Source: Kocuria salsicia (lineage in GTDB: Bacteria; Actinomycetota; Actinomycetes; Actinomycetales; Micrococcaceae). Taken from it: a stretch of 64,000 nt of DNA. The DNA lies in contig NZ_VELE01000003.1 in the NCBI RefSeq assembly GCF_007681555.1, forward strand, positions 62,001 through 126,000, written 5' to 3'. Position 1 is the stretch's first letter. Every line of letters starts with the position of its first letter. Below the pieces are notes generated by a model. That model ran no database searches. It worked only from the letters and a program-made list of their open reading frames with translations, and was not told where the DNA came from. Below are positions 29,398 through 38,440 of the stretch, piece after piece. The translations under genes were made by a program, and so were the position numbers.

Positions 29398-32084
29398 CAG
29401 CCCGCGGTGGCCAGGATCTGGGCGCGGATCGCCTCGAGCGCCTCGGAGACCTTCGAGGGGTCCGAGCCGCCGCCCTGGGCAACGTCGGGCTTGCCACCCC
29501 CGCCACCGCCGAGCGTGGTCGCCGCCGTGCGCACGAGCTGTCCCGCTGCGAGACCGGCCTCCCGAGCGGCGTCGTTGACGGCCACGACGACGAGCGGACG
29601 GCCGTTGGCCACGCCCGTCACCGCGGCAACCGCGGGCTCCGAACCCAGCCGGGTCCGCAGGTCCAGCGCGAGGCTACGCAGGGCGTCTGCGGAGGCGACC
29701 TCCCCGGCGTGGTGAAGCACGGCCGTGACGCGTCCCACCCGCTCTGCTTCCTGGGCCAGCTGCCCGGCCTTCGCCTGCAGCTGCTGCTGGCGCAGGGCGC
29801 TCAGCTGCCGCTCTGTCTCCTTGAGCTTCTCCAGCGTGGCCGAGAGCCGCTCGGGCAGCTCCGCGCTGGACTGCACCTTGAGCATCCCGGTGAGCTGGTT
29901 GACGAGGGTACGCTCCGCGGCCAGGTGGTTGAACGAGTTCAGGCCCACGAGCGCCTCGACGCGGCGGTTGCCCGAGCCCACGGACTGCTCCGAGACCAGG
30001 GACAGCGAGCCGAGCTGGGAGGTCGAGCCCACGTGCGTTCCGCCGCACAGCTCACGGGACCACGGGCCGTTCATCTCGACCACGCGCACCTGCTCCCCGT
30101 ACTTCTCGCCGAACAGGGACATCGCGCCCAGCTTCTTGGCCTCTGCGAGGGGCATCTCGCGGGTGACGACCTCGAAGTCGTCGCGGATGGCCGTGTTCGC
30201 GATCTGCTCGATCTCCTGCAGCTGGGACGCCGTGACGGCCTCCCCGTGGGAGAAGTCGAAACGCAGGTAGCCCTCCTTGTTGAAGGAGCCGCGCTGGACC
30301 GCGTCGGGCCCGAGGACGTCGTGCAGCGCAGCGTGCACCACGTGCGTGCCCGAGTGGGCGGCCTCGCCGTCGTGGCGGCGCCGGGAGTCCACGCGCGCGG
30401 TGACCTCATCCCCCACGACCACCTGGCCCTCGGAGACCTTCACCCGGTGCACGGACAGACCCTTGACCGGCTGCTGGACGTCCTCGACGGTCAGCTTCAG
30501 CCCGTCAGAGTTCTCGATCACGCCGACGTCCGCCGCCTGGCCGCCGGCCTCCGCGTAGAACGGGGTGCGCTCGAGCACCACCTCCACGCTCTCGCCCTGG
30601 CTCGCCGCCGGGACGGAAACCCCGTCCGAGAGGATGGCGCGCACCGTGGTGGGGGTGACGAGCTCGGTGTAGCCGGTGAACTCGCTGCCGTGCTCGTCGA
30701 GCATCCGCCGCAGCTCGGAGAGGTCCGCCAGCGCGCCCTTCTTGGCGCGGGCGTCCTCCTGGGCCCGGTGGCGCTGCTCGGCCATGAGCTCGCGGAACGC
30801 GGTCTCGTCCACGCTCACCCCGGCCTCACCGGCCATCTCGAGGGTGAGGTCGATCGGGAAGCCGAACGTGTCGTGAAGGGCGAAGGCGTCCGCGCCGCTG
30901 AGTGCGCGCTTCTCGCCCTTCGCCACAGCCACGGCGCCCTCAAGGCGCGTGGTGCCGGACTCGATGGTCTTCAGGAACGCACGCTCCTCGGCGTACGCGA
31001 TCCGGGAGATCCGCTCGAAGTCCTCCGCGACCACCGGGTACACGCCCTTCATGGCGTCTCGGGACTCCGGCAGCAGCACCGGCAGGCAGGGGTCCGTGAC
31101 GCCCAGCAGGCGCATGGCACGCACCGCGCGGCGCAGCAGCCGGCGCAGGATGTAGCCGCGGCCCTCGTTGCCCGGGGTCACGCCGTCCGCGATGAGCATG
31201 AGGGAGGAACGGACGTGGTCGGCGACGACGCGCATGCGGACGTCGTCCTCGTAGCCCTCCTCCCCCGGCTTCTCGGAGCCGCGGTACGCGCGTCCGGAGA
31301 GCTTCGCGGCGGCATCGAGCACGGGGCGGACCTGGTCGGTCTCGTAGAAGTTCTCCACGCCCTGCAGCAGCATGGCCAGGCGCTCGACGCCCAGACCGGT
31401 GTCAATGTTCTTCTTGGGCAGCTCGCCCAGGATCTCGTAGTCCTTGCCGTTGCCCTCGCCGCGCTGGTACTGCATGAACACGAGGTTCCAGATCTCGATG
31501 TAGCGGTCGTCGTCCACCGCCGGACCGCCGTCCTTGCCGTAGCGCGGACCGCGGTCGTAGAAGATCTCCGAGTCCGGACCGGCGGGGCCGGGCTGGCCCG
31601 TGTCCCAGTAGTTCTCGTCCCGGCCCATGCGCTGGATCCGCTGGGCGGGAAGGCCCACGGTGTCGTGCCACAGGTCGTAGGACTCCTGGTCCCCCTCGTA
31701 CACCGTGACCCACAGCCGCTCGGGGTCCAGCCCGAACCCGCCGTCCGCCACGGCGGAGGTCAGCAGCTCCCAGGCCATCGGGATCGCCTCGGACTTGAAG
31801 TAGTCGCCGAAGGAGAAGTTGCCGGCCATCTGGAAGAACGTGCCGTGGCGGGCGGTCTTGCCCACCTCGTCGATGTCCAGGGTGCGGATGCACTTCTGCA
31901 CGGACGTGGCCCGCGAGTAGGGCGGGGTCTCCTGGCCCAGGAAATACGGGATGAAGGGCACCATCCCGGCGATGGTGAACATGGCCCCGGACTGCTGCGA
32001 GACGAGGGAGGCCGAGGGCACCACCTGGTGCCCCTTCGCCTCGAAGTAGCTCAGCCAGCGCTGGGTGATCTCATGAGAGAGCAT
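29397..32084 (-). CDS. alaS: Alanyl-tRNA synthetase
   Basis: AlaRS (895 residues) charges tRNA-Ala. The class II catalytic core is N-terminal (QKCIRTLDIDEVGKTARHGTF split over motif regions). The editing domain that removes Ser and Gly has AAHSGTHVVHAAL and, later, ELCGGTHVGS with the zinc-type Cys/His. The C-Ala domain ends with a Gly-rich segment GGGGGGKPDVAQGGG. Its ATG shares a base with the stop of the small upstream gene (TAATG). Confidence 0.96.
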   Translation of the reverse strand: MLSHEITQRWLSYFEAKGHQVVPSASLVSQQSGAMFTIAGMVPFIPYFLGQETPPYSRATSVQKCIRTLDIDEVGKTARHGTFFQMAGNFSFGDYFKSEAIPMAWELLTSAVADGGFGLDPERLWVTVYEGDQESYDLWHDTVGLPAQRIQRMGRDENYWDTGQPGPAGPDSEIFYDRGPRYGKDGGPAVDDDRYIEIWNLVFMQYQRGEGNGKDYEILGELPKKNIDTGLGVERLAMLLQGVENFYETDQVRPVLDAAAKLSGRAYRGSEKPGEEGYEDDVRMRVVADHVRSSLMLIADGVTPGNEGRGYILRRLLRRAVRAMRLLGVTDPCLPVLLPESRDAMKGVYPVVAEDFERISRIAYAEERAFLKTIESGTTRLEGAVAVAKGEKRALSGADAFALHDTFGFPIDLTLEMAGEAGVSVDETAFRELMAEQRHRAQEDARAKKGALADLSELRRMLDEHGSEFTGYTELVTPTTVRAILSDGVSVPAASQGESVEVVLERTPFYAEAGGQAADVGVIENSDGLKLTVEDVQQPVKGLSVHRVKVSEGQVVVGDEVTARVDSRRRHDGEAAHSGTHVVHAALHDVLGPDAVQRGSFNKEGYLRFDFSHGEAVTASQLQEIEQIANTAIRDDFEVVTREMPLAEAKKLGAMSLFGEKYGEQVRVVEMNGPWSRELCGGTHVGSTSQLGSLSLVSEQSVGSGNRRVEALVGLNSFNHLAAERTLVNQLTGMLKVQSSAELPERLSATLEKLKETERQLSALRQQQLQAKAGQLAQEAERVGRVTAVLHHAGEVASADALRSLALDLRTRLGSEPAVAAVTGVANGRPLVVVAVNDAAREAGLAAGQLVRTAATTLGGGGGGKPDVAQGGGSDPSKVSEALEAIRAQILATAG

Positions 32085-32548
32085 TACCGCTCGTTTCCTT
32101 CCGAAGGGTCATGGTCGATGATCCGGTGCCCGGTGTGCCCGGGACCGGTCGAGGGACGGGGGTCGACGGCGTGCCACGGCGCCCCCGCAGGGGCCACGGC
32201 ATCGTCGCCGGAGTGGTTCGCCGTGTGGTCCATGGGTGAGCGCACGCCAAACTGCTCCCGCAGCTCGCTCTCGCGCTCGTCCATGCCGGCGCGCACACGG
32301 GCCGTGAACTGACGCAGCCGCCGGGCACCGCCGCGCAGCAGGGCCACGGGGCCGGACTCGGGGCGGCGCTCGACGTCCCCCGCAGTCCTGGCCGCAAGGG
32401 TTCCGCCGGTGTCCTCTGCGGCAGGCGCGCCGCCGGAGACCTGGCGTGCGAGGACCTGGCGCGCGGTGGGATCCGAGGCGACCCGCGTGGCGGCGCCCCC
32501 CATGAGGGCACCCGCGGCGAGCAGGGCGAGTTTCGACCAGACTCCCAC
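32084..32548 (-). CDS. Small membrane-associated protein upstream of alaS, unknown
   Basis: No function recognised. The 154-residue protein starts with a hydrophobic stretch (KLALLAAGALMGGAATRV) that is a membrane anchor or signal, followed by a charged helical part (LRRGARRL-type Arg-rich segment, ESELREQFGV) and a disordered polar C terminus. It sits between a DUF948 gene and alaS, an order conserved in several actinobacteria. It shares a base with alaS and probably guides its translation. Confidence 0.7.
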   Translation of the reverse strand: MGVWSKLALLAAGALMGGAATRVASDPTARQVLARQVSGGAPAAEDTGGTLAARTAGDVERRPESGPVALLRGGARRLRQFTARVRAGMDERESELREQFGVRSPMDHTANHSGDDAVAPAGAPWHAVDPRPSTGPGHTGHRIIDHDPSEGNER

Positions 32549-32550
32549 GC

Positions 32551-33135
32551 TCAGCTCCCCGATCCGGTGGAACGGGGCCCCGACGTCGCGGAGGGACCGG
32601 GAGCCCCGGAAGCGGACGTCCCGTAGCGGGAGGCACGCGCGGTTCCCGACGCCGCGGCGTCGCCTGCGGGCCGGTCACCGGCCCCCGACGTGGGTGCGGA
32701 ACCCTCCGGCCGGGCGGTCGAGGGGTTCGAGGCGTTCGCGTCGCCCGGGGAGCCTGCGGTGGGCGCCGTGCGGGGCGCCCCCGCAGGGCCAGGCTGCGGG
32801 GAGAAGGCCCGGCGCAGCCCGTGCGAGAAGGACGCCACCTTGATCAGGGGCTGCCCCACCGTGGAGGCCACGAGCGAGGACAGGGCCGAGACGTTCGCGG
32901 AGGCGTCCGAGACGTTCGAGGTGATGCCGTCCACCTTCTCCAGCTGCGTGTTGGTGGTGCTCACGGTGCGCGTAACCTCGTCGATCAGCGGTGTGGTGCC
33001 GTCGTTGATCGAGCGGATGGTCAGCCGGAGTTCGTCAAAGACACGACCGAGCTTGACGATGGGCAGTGCGAGCAGGCCCACCAGCACCGCGAAGACGAAT
33101 GCCGCGATCAATCCGGCGATATCGCCACCGTCCAT
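32551..33135 (-). CDS. DUF948-type membrane protein
   Basis: A 194-residue protein with an N-terminal transmembrane helix (IAGLIAAFVFAVLVGLLALPIV) and a following amphipathic, coiled-coil-like stretch (RVFDELRLTIRSINDG to SSLVASTVGQPLIKVASFS) as in DUF948 proteins. The C-terminal ~75 residues are Pro/Ser/Gly rich. Function is unknown. I use the ATG at 33135 rather than GTG three codons upstream because its distance to GGAAGAAG is better. It is the first gene of the alaS group. Confidence 0.75.
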   Translation of the reverse strand: MDGGDIAGLIAAFVFAVLVGLLALPIVKLGRVFDELRLTIRSINDGTTPLIDEVTRTVSTTNTQLEKVDGITSNVSDASANVSALSSLVASTVGQPLIKVASFSHGLRRAFSPQPGPAGAPRTAPTAGSPGDANASNPSTARPEGSAPTSGAGDRPAGDAAASGTARASRYGTSASGAPGPSATSGPRSTGSGS

Positions 33136-33201
33136 GGGGATCACTTCTTCCGTTCGGGCTCGACGATCTGGGTGCCGGCGAGCAACGCCGACCGACTGGC
33201 A

Positions 33202-33207
33202 ACTCTA
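33202..33207 (-). promoter_or_regulatory. Possible -10 element for the DUF948-alaS operon
   Basis: On the minus strand these bases read TAGAGT, about 67 bases upstream of the DUF948 start and downstream of the rpsD terminator. No good -35 match is spaced correctly, so this is weak. Confidence 0.25.
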
Positions 33208-33248
33208 CCCAACAACCCGCGTCGCGCGGCGAACCGTGCCGCAGACGG

Positions 33249-33282
33249 CGAACAGCCCGCGACCGGGGTCGCGGGCTGTTCG
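33249..33282 (-). terminator. Terminator after rpsD
   Basis: A 15-base-pair perfect stem (33249-33263 with 33268-33282; arm CGAACAGCCCGCGAC) with a four-base loop, 36 bases after the rpsD stop. It is the longest perfect short-loop hairpin in the window and almost certainly stops or stabilises the rpsD transcript. Confidence 0.8.
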
Positions 33283-33318
33283 TCCGCCGCCCCAGGGGGC
33301 GGCGTGGCGCTCGGAGGA

Positions 33319-33957
33319 TCAGGCCATCCGGGCGTAGTACTCGACCACGAGCTGCTCTTCACAGGTCACGGGGACCTCGGAGCGCTCGGGCTTGCGCGAG
33401 AGCGTGGCCTGCAGCCGGTCGATCGTCACGTCCAGGTACGGCGGGGTGTTCGGCAGGACATCCTGGTTCGCACCCGTCGCGGCGATCTGGAACGGGACCA
33501 TCTTCTCGGAGCGCGGGTGCACGTGGATCATCTGACCCGGGCGCACGCGGAACGAGGGACGGTCCACGCGCTGGCCGTCCACCATGATGTGGCGGTGGAC
33601 CACAGCCTGGCGCGCGGCAGCCATCGTGCGCACGAAGCCCGCACGCAGCACCAGGGCGTCCAGACGGGTCTCGAGCAGAGCGATGAGGTTTTCACCGGTC
33701 TGGCCTTCGACGCGCTTGGCCTCGACGTAGGCGCGGTGCATCTGCTTCTCGCGGATGTTGTACTGCGCACGCAGTCGCTGCTTCTCGGTCAGACGGACCT
33801 TGTAGTCCGAGTCCTGCTTGCGGCGGGCACGGCCGTGCTCACCGGGAGCATACGGGCGGCGCTCGAAGTACTTCTCGGCCTTGGGCGTCAGGGCGATGCC
33901 GAGGGCACGAGACTTGCGCACCTGGCGGCGCGCACGAGAACTGTTGTTCTGGGACAA
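33319..33957 (-). CDS. rpsD: 30S ribosomal protein S4
   Basis: S4 (212 residues) nucleates 30S assembly. The N terminus is basic, then YAPGEHGRARRKQDSDYKVRL, and the S4 RNA-binding domain follows (AARQAVVHRHIMVDGQRVDRPSFRV). No zinc-binding CxxC cysteines are present, the zinc-free type. The start is TTG (TTGTCCCAG) after AAAGG, an uncommon start for a ribosomal protein. A ~200-base leader lies upstream; S4 often represses its own message through such leaders. Confidence 0.95.
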   Translation of the reverse strand: MSQNNSSRARRQVRKSRALGIALTPKAEKYFERRPYAPGEHGRARRKQDSDYKVRLTEKQRLRAQYNIREKQMHRAYVEAKRVEGQTGENLIALLETRLDALVLRAGFVRTMAAARQAVVHRHIMVDGQRVDRPSFRVRPGQMIHVHPRSEKMVPFQIAATGANQDVLPNTPPYLDVTIDRLQATLSRKPERSEVPVTCEEQLVVEYYARMA

Positions 33958-33984
33958 GACTTGCCTTTCCTGCGGTTCGACGGC

Positions 33985-34003
33985 GCACGGGCGGGGCCCG
34001 TGC
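33985..34003 (-). promoter_or_regulatory. Hairpin in the rpsD leader
   Basis: An 8-base-pair stem (33985-33992 with 33996-34003; arm GCACGGGC) with a three-base loop lies 27 bases upstream of the rpsD start. It is a candidate part of an S4-binding autoregulatory leader; the rest of such a structure was not worked out. Confidence 0.35.
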
Positions 34004-34165
34004 TCCGTTCTGGGTGGTACTGGCCTCCGGCGCGGAAAGTGGTTCCCGCGGGAGAGGTGCGGATCAGCCGCAATCCGACGTGCCTAGCGTCCGCGCAGCA
34101 GCCCGGGGCGGTGAGTGTTCACCGTCCGAGGGCATGCCGCAACGCGACGTGCCAGCCAGCCGTCT

Positions 34166-34171
34166 ACTATA
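34166..34171 (-). promoter_or_regulatory. Putative -10 element of the rpsD promoter
   Basis: On the minus strand these bases read TATAGT, seven bases before the end-of-glpK region is left behind. It is the best -10 match in the 220-base gap and would give a leader of about 200 bases. No good -35 element is visible at 17 bases. Confidence 0.35.
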
Positions 34172-34177
34172 TCCGAT

Positions 34178-35698
34178 TCAGCTGACGTCCTCGTCCACCC
34201 AGTCGAGGGACTTGCCCACGGCCTTCGTCCAGTTGCGGAAGAGCCTGTCCTCCTCCGCGCGGTCCCCTTCCGGCTCCCAGCGCTTGTCCTCCGCCCAGTT
34301 CTGGGTGATCTCGTCCAGGTCCGCCCAGAACCCCACCGCGAGGCCCGCCGCGTAGGCGGCACCGAGAGCCGTGGTCTCCGTGATCTTCGGGCGGATCACG
34401 GGAACGTCCAGCTGGTCCGCCTGGAACTGCATGAGCAGCTCGTTGGCGGTCATGCCGCCGTCCACGCGCAGCTCCGTGAGGTCCTGCTTGGAGTCATTGT
34501 TCATGGCCTCCACGACCTCGCGGGACTGGAACGCGGTGGCCTCCAGGACGGCGCGGGCAATGTGTTCCTTGCGCACGTAGCGGGTGAGACCCACCAGGGC
34601 ACCGCGGGCGTCAGGGCGCCAGTGCGGCGCGAAGAGCCCGGAGAACGCCGGCACGAAGTACGCGCCACCGTTGTCCTCCACGGCCCGGGCGAGGGGCTCG
34701 ATCTCCTTGGCGTCCTGGATCAGGCCCAGGTTGTCGCGCACCCACTGCACCAGCGAACCTGTGACGGCGATGGAGCCCTCCAGGGCGTAGACCGGCTTCT
34801 GGCCCTCGATCTGGTAGCAGACCGTGGTGATGAGCCCGTACTCCGAGCGCACCGGGGTCTCCCCCACGTTCATGAGCAGGAAGCTGCCCGTGCCGTACGT
34901 GTTCTTGCCCATGCCCGGCTCGAAGCAGGTCTGACCGAACATGGCCGCCTGCTGGTCACCCAGGATGCCGGCGATCGGCACGCCCTTGAGGAATCCGCGG
35001 GCACGGCCCTTGCCGTAGACCTCGCTGCTGCAGCGGATCTCCGGGAGCATGGACATCGGAATGCCCATGGTCTCGCACAGCTCCTCGTTCCAGTCGAGGG
35101 TGTCGATGTTCATGAGCAGGGTGCGGGAGGCGTTGGTCACGTCCGTGACGTGGACGCCGTCCCCGCTGCCGCCGGTCATGTTCCACACGAGCCAGCTGTC
35201 GGTGGTGCCGAAGAGCAGGTCCCCGGCCTCGGCCTTCTCCCGCGCGCCCTCGACATTGTCCAGGATCCACTTGACCTTCGGGCCCGCGAAGTAGCTCGCC
35301 AGGGGGAGGCCGGTGAGCTCCCGGAACTTCTCGTCCCCGCCGTCCTTCGCAAACTCGTCCACGATGGCCTGCGTGCGGGTGTCCTGCCACACGATCGCGT
35401 GGTAGACGGGCTCACCGGTGTTCTTGTCCCACACGACGGCGGTCTCGCGCTGGTTGGTGATGCCCACCGCCGCGAGGTCGTCCTTGGTGAGCTCGGTCTC
35501 CGCGAGCGCGTCCGCCACGCAGCGGCGGGTGTTGCGCCAGATCTCCTGGGCATCGTGCTCCACCCACCCAGCGCGGGGGAAGATCTGCTCGTGCTCGTAC
35601 TGGCCCACGCTCACGATGTTGCCCGAGTGGTCGAAGACGATCGCGCGGGTGCTGGTGGTGCCCTGGTCGATCGCCATCACGTGCTTGGGTTCGGTCAT
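34178..35698 (-). CDS. glpK: Glycerol kinase
   Basis: GlpK (506 residues) phosphorylates glycerol to glycerol 3-phosphate. FGGY-family features are present: [15 protein letters not shown] at the N terminus, the substrate region [11 protein letters not shown], and [20 protein letters not shown] in the C-terminal domain with [14 protein letters not shown]. The ATG at 35698 follows AAAGGAG with ideal spacing and is chosen over a start six codons upstream. It is the third gene of glpD-glpF-glpK. Confidence 0.96.
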   Translation of the reverse strand: MTEPKHVMAIDQGTTSTRAIVFDHSGNIVSVGQYEHEQIFPRAGWVEHDAQEIWRNTRRCVADALAETELTKDDLAAVGITNQRETAVVWDKNTGEPVYHAIVWQDTRTQAIVDEFAKDGGDEKFRELTGLPLASYFAGPKVKWILDNVEGAREKAEAGDLLFGTTDSWLVWNMTGGSGDGVHVTDVTNASRTLLMNIDTLDWNEELCETMGIPMSMLPEIRCSSEVYGKGRARGFLKGVPIAGILGDQQAAMFGQTCFEPGMGKNTYGTGSFLLMNVGETPVRSEYGLITTVCYQIEGQKPVYALEGSIAVTGSLVQWVRDNLGLIQDAKEIEPLARAVEDNGGAYFVPAFSGLFAPHWRPDARGALVGLTRYVRKEHIARAVLEATAFQSREVVEAMNNDSKQDLTELRVDGGMTANELLMQFQADQLDVPVIRPKITETTALGAAYAAGLAVGFWADLDEITQNWAEDKRWEPEGDRAEEDRLFRNWTKAVGKSLDWVDEDVS

Positions 35699-35745
35699 GT
35701 CTGACTCCTTTGTCAAAAAGTGTGTTGCCTGCTGGGTGGCGCGGG

Positions 35746-36495
35746 TCAGCCGATGACCATGGCCGCGACACCGGCGAGGGCGCCGCCCACGATCGGGCCC
35801 AGGACCGGGACCCAGCTGTAGGACCAGTCGCTGCTCACCTTATTCGGAATGGGCAGCAACGTGTGCACGAGGCGCGGGCTGAGGTCACGTGCAGGGTTGA
35901 TCGCGTAGCCCGTGGGTCCGCCGAGGCAGGCGCCGATGGCCACAACGAGCATCGCGACGGCGAGGGGGCCGAGCTCACTGGGGGTCTCGCCGAAGACGAG
36001 GATCACGTAGACGAGCACGAACGTGGCGATGACCTCGGTGACGAAGTTCCAGCCGTAGCTGCGGATCTCCGGGCCGGTGGAGAAGACGCCGATCGTCGCG
36101 ACGCCCTCCTCACCCGCCGCGTCGAAGTGCTTCTTGTAGGCCAGCCAGCACACGAGGGCACCCACGAAACCGCCCAGGAACTGCGCCACCAGGTACACCA
36201 CGGTGCTCGCCGGGGTGATGGTGACGCCCGGGGCGTACTCCGCGTTGTGACGTGCCAGCATGCCGATGGTCACCGCCGGATTCAGGTGCGCCCCGGACGC
36301 GTGCGCCACGTAGACGCCCGAGAACACTGCGAGCCCCCAGCCAAAGCTGATCAGCAGCCAGTCGGCGCCGTTGCCCTTGGTCCGGGGCAGGACCACGTTG
36401 GCCACCACACCGCAGCCCAGCAGCATCAGGATCGCCGTGCCGAACGCCTCGGACAAGAAAACGGTGGACAACGCGACCTCGGTCACTTCATTCAC
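35746..36495 (-). CDS. glpF: Glycerol uptake facilitator (aquaglyceroporin)
   Basis: GlpF (249 residues) is a six-helix channel for glycerol. Both NPA boxes are intact (HLNPAVT and AINPARD; Asp after the second, typical of glycerol rather than water channels). Hydrophobic segments alternate as expected. The GTG at 36495 has GGAGG five bases upstream; the ATG at 36507 overlaps that site and is not preferred. It lies between glpD and glpK. Confidence 0.94.
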   Translation of the reverse strand: MNEVTEVALSTVFLSEAFGTAILMLLGCGVVANVVLPRTKGNGADWLLISFGWGLAVFSGVYVAHASGAHLNPAVTIGMLARHNAEYAPGVTITPASTVVYLVAQFLGGFVGALVCWLAYKKHFDAAGEEGVATIGVFSTGPEIRSYGWNFVTEVIATFVLVYVILVFGETPSELGPLAVAMLVVAIGACLGGPTGYAINPARDLSPRLVHTLLPIPNKVSSDWSYSWVPVLGPIVGGALAGVAAMVIG

Positions 36496-36552
36496 TGCAC
36501 CCTCCATTGGATGGTCGGGGGCCCGGAGGAGTTCCGGGCCCGAGATCTGTGA

Positions 36553-38280
36553 TCAGCCCCGGCGGGGGTACGGATCGCCCGCACCAGCGCGCAGCTGCTG
36601 CGCGCTGTTCTCGTCCGTCTCCCGCAGCGCGGCCCGCTCGGCCTCGTGCAGCTGCGTGTAGAGCTCCACCTGACGGGCCTGCTCGGCCTCGTCCCAGCCG
36701 AGGACTTCGCCCATGATGCGGGCGATCGCCGGGGCGGCGCCCAGCCCGCCGTCGCGCTGGTCGTAGTTCAGGTGGGTGCGCCGGCAGATGACGTCCTCGA
36801 GGTCCAGGGCGCCCTCGTGGGTTGCCGCACGATGGATTTCAACCGCGAGGTAGCGCGGTGCGCCCTCCACGGGCTCACCCAGCTCGGGGTGCTCGGCCAC
36901 GGCGTCCAGCATCTCGAGGGTCTCGTCCCCGTAGCGGTTGAGCAGTCGCTCGATGACCACCTGGTCCACGCCCGTGCGCCGGGAGAGGTGCTCGGCCTGG
37001 TTCATCAGCCCGGACCAGCCCTGTGCGCCCAGCAGTGCCACCTCGTCGGTGATCGACGGCAGCTTCTTGGCGGCCTTCTTGCCCAGGGCCGCGTCCACGG
37101 CGTCCTTGGCCATCACGCGGTAGGTGGTCAGCTTGCCGCCGGCGATTGCGAACAGCCCGGGCGCGGACTCCACCACGGAGTGCTCGCGGGAGATCTTGGT
37201 CGAGGGGGTCTCCTCGCCCTTGGTTCCCGGCTGTACGAGCGGACGAAGCCCGGCCCACGTGCCGATGACGTCGTCCACGGTCAGGGGGTCCCGCAGCACA
37301 GCGTTGGCGTGCTCGAGGACGTACTCGACGTCCGCAGCGTTGGCGGTGGGTGTCACGAGGTCCCGTTCGTACGGGGTGTCGGTAGTCCCGATGACCCAGT
37401 AGTCGTCCCACGGGATGATGAACAGCACGGACTTCTCGGTCTGCAGGATCAGCCCCGTGGTTCCGCTCAGACGCTCCTTCGGCACCACGATGTGGATGCC
37501 CTTGGAGGCCAGCACCTTCAGGCCGGTCTTGGACTCGGCGAGGTCCTGCACGGGCTCGGTCCACACACCGGCTGCGGAGATCACGGCCTTGGCGCGCACC
37601 TCGCGGGTCTCACCGGTGGTGATGTCCTCCACGAGTGCGCCGACCACGCGGCCCGTCTCGTCACGGACCAGTTTGCGGGCCGCCGCACGGTTGGCCGCGA
37701 GCGCGCCGTAGCGCTGGGCGGTGCGCACGAGGTCGAGGGTCAGGCGGGCGTCGTCCACACGCCCGTCCCAGTAGACGATGGCGCCCACGGCGGCGTCGTC
37801 CTTCAGCGAGGGGAAGGTGCGGCGCACGCCCTGCGCGCTGAGGTGGCGCTGCAGGGGCATGGACTCGCCCTTGGCGCCCACGTGGGCCAGGGCATCGTAC
37901 ATGCCGATGCCGGTGGCCACGAACGGGCGCTCCCAGCCCTTGTGCACCAGGGGGTACATGAACTGGATGGGCTTGACCAGGTGCGGGGCGATGCGGTGCA
38001 TTAGCAGGTCTCGCTCCTTCAGCGCCTCTGCCACGAGGGCGAAGTTGAGCTGCTGCAGGTAGCGGAGGCCGCCGTGGACGAGCTTCGAGGAGCGCGAGGA
38101 AGTGCCCTGGGCCCAGTCCTGCGCGTCGATGATGGCGGTCGAGAGGCCCCGGGTGGCGGCGTCGAGCGCGATCCCTGCGCCCGTGATGCCGCCGCCGATG
38201 ACTAGGACGTCCACGGGGTGCTCCGCCATGTCTCGCAGGTCGTCGCTGCGTTGCTGTGCGTTCAGTGAGGTCAGTGGCAC
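36553..38280 (-). CDS. glpD: Glycerol-3-phosphate dehydrogenase, aerobic (FAD-dependent)
   Basis: GlpD (575 residues) oxidises glycerol 3-phosphate to dihydroxyacetone phosphate at the membrane and feeds electrons to quinones. FAD-binding VLVIGGGITGAGIALDAATRG opens the protein, with SSRSSKLVHGGLRYL next, typical for the family. The GTG start follows AGGAG with an eight-base spacer. It is first in the glp operon; a possible promoter (TATCGT at about 38335-38340) lies upstream but its -35 is poor. Confidence 0.95.
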   Translation of the reverse strand: MPLTSLNAQQRSDDLRDMAEHPVDVLVIGGGITGAGIALDAATRGLSTAIIDAQDWAQGTSSRSSKLVHGGLRYLQQLNFALVAEALKERDLLMHRIAPHLVKPIQFMYPLVHKGWERPFVATGIGMYDALAHVGAKGESMPLQRHLSAQGVRRTFPSLKDDAAVGAIVYWDGRVDDARLTLDLVRTAQRYGALAANRAAARKLVRDETGRVVGALVEDITTGETREVRAKAVISAAGVWTEPVQDLAESKTGLKVLASKGIHIVVPKERLSGTTGLILQTEKSVLFIIPWDDYWVIGTTDTPYERDLVTPTANAADVEYVLEHANAVLRDPLTVDDVIGTWAGLRPLVQPGTKGEETPSTKISREHSVVESAPGLFAIAGGKLTTYRVMAKDAVDAALGKKAAKKLPSITDEVALLGAQGWSGLMNQAEHLSRRTGVDQVVIERLLNRYGDETLEMLDAVAEHPELGEPVEGAPRYLAVEIHRAATHEGALDLEDVICRRTHLNYDQRDGGLGAAPAIARIMGEVLGWDEAEQARQVELYTQLHEAERAALRETDENSAQQLRAGAGDPYPRRG

Positions 38281-38416
38281 GGTTGCCGCTCCTGTCTACC
38301 AAGGGGTTGCCGGTTGAGGTTGTAGGGCCACGTTCACGATAGTCCGCGTGCAACGGCACGGGAACAACCGGGGACCCGGCAGCCGGGATGTCGCGCGGTG
38401 CCCGGGCCCCGGGGGT

Positions 38417-38434
38417 GTCCCGCGGCCGCGGGAC
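38417..38434 (-). terminator. Perfect palindrome after rarA
   Basis: An 18-base perfect inverted repeat (arms GTCCCGCGG and CCGCGGGAC) lies directly after the rarA stop. Without a central loop it can only form a hairpin by sacrificing inner pairs; no T-tract follows. It may end the rarA transcript or bind a dimeric protein upstream of glpD. Confidence 0.4.
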
Positions 38435-38440
38435 CCGCCG

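Noticed and set aside
34166-38340. Catabolite or GylR-type operator for the glp operon.
   Set aside because: The region upstream of glpD has several short repeats, but none matched a motif I can name with confidence.
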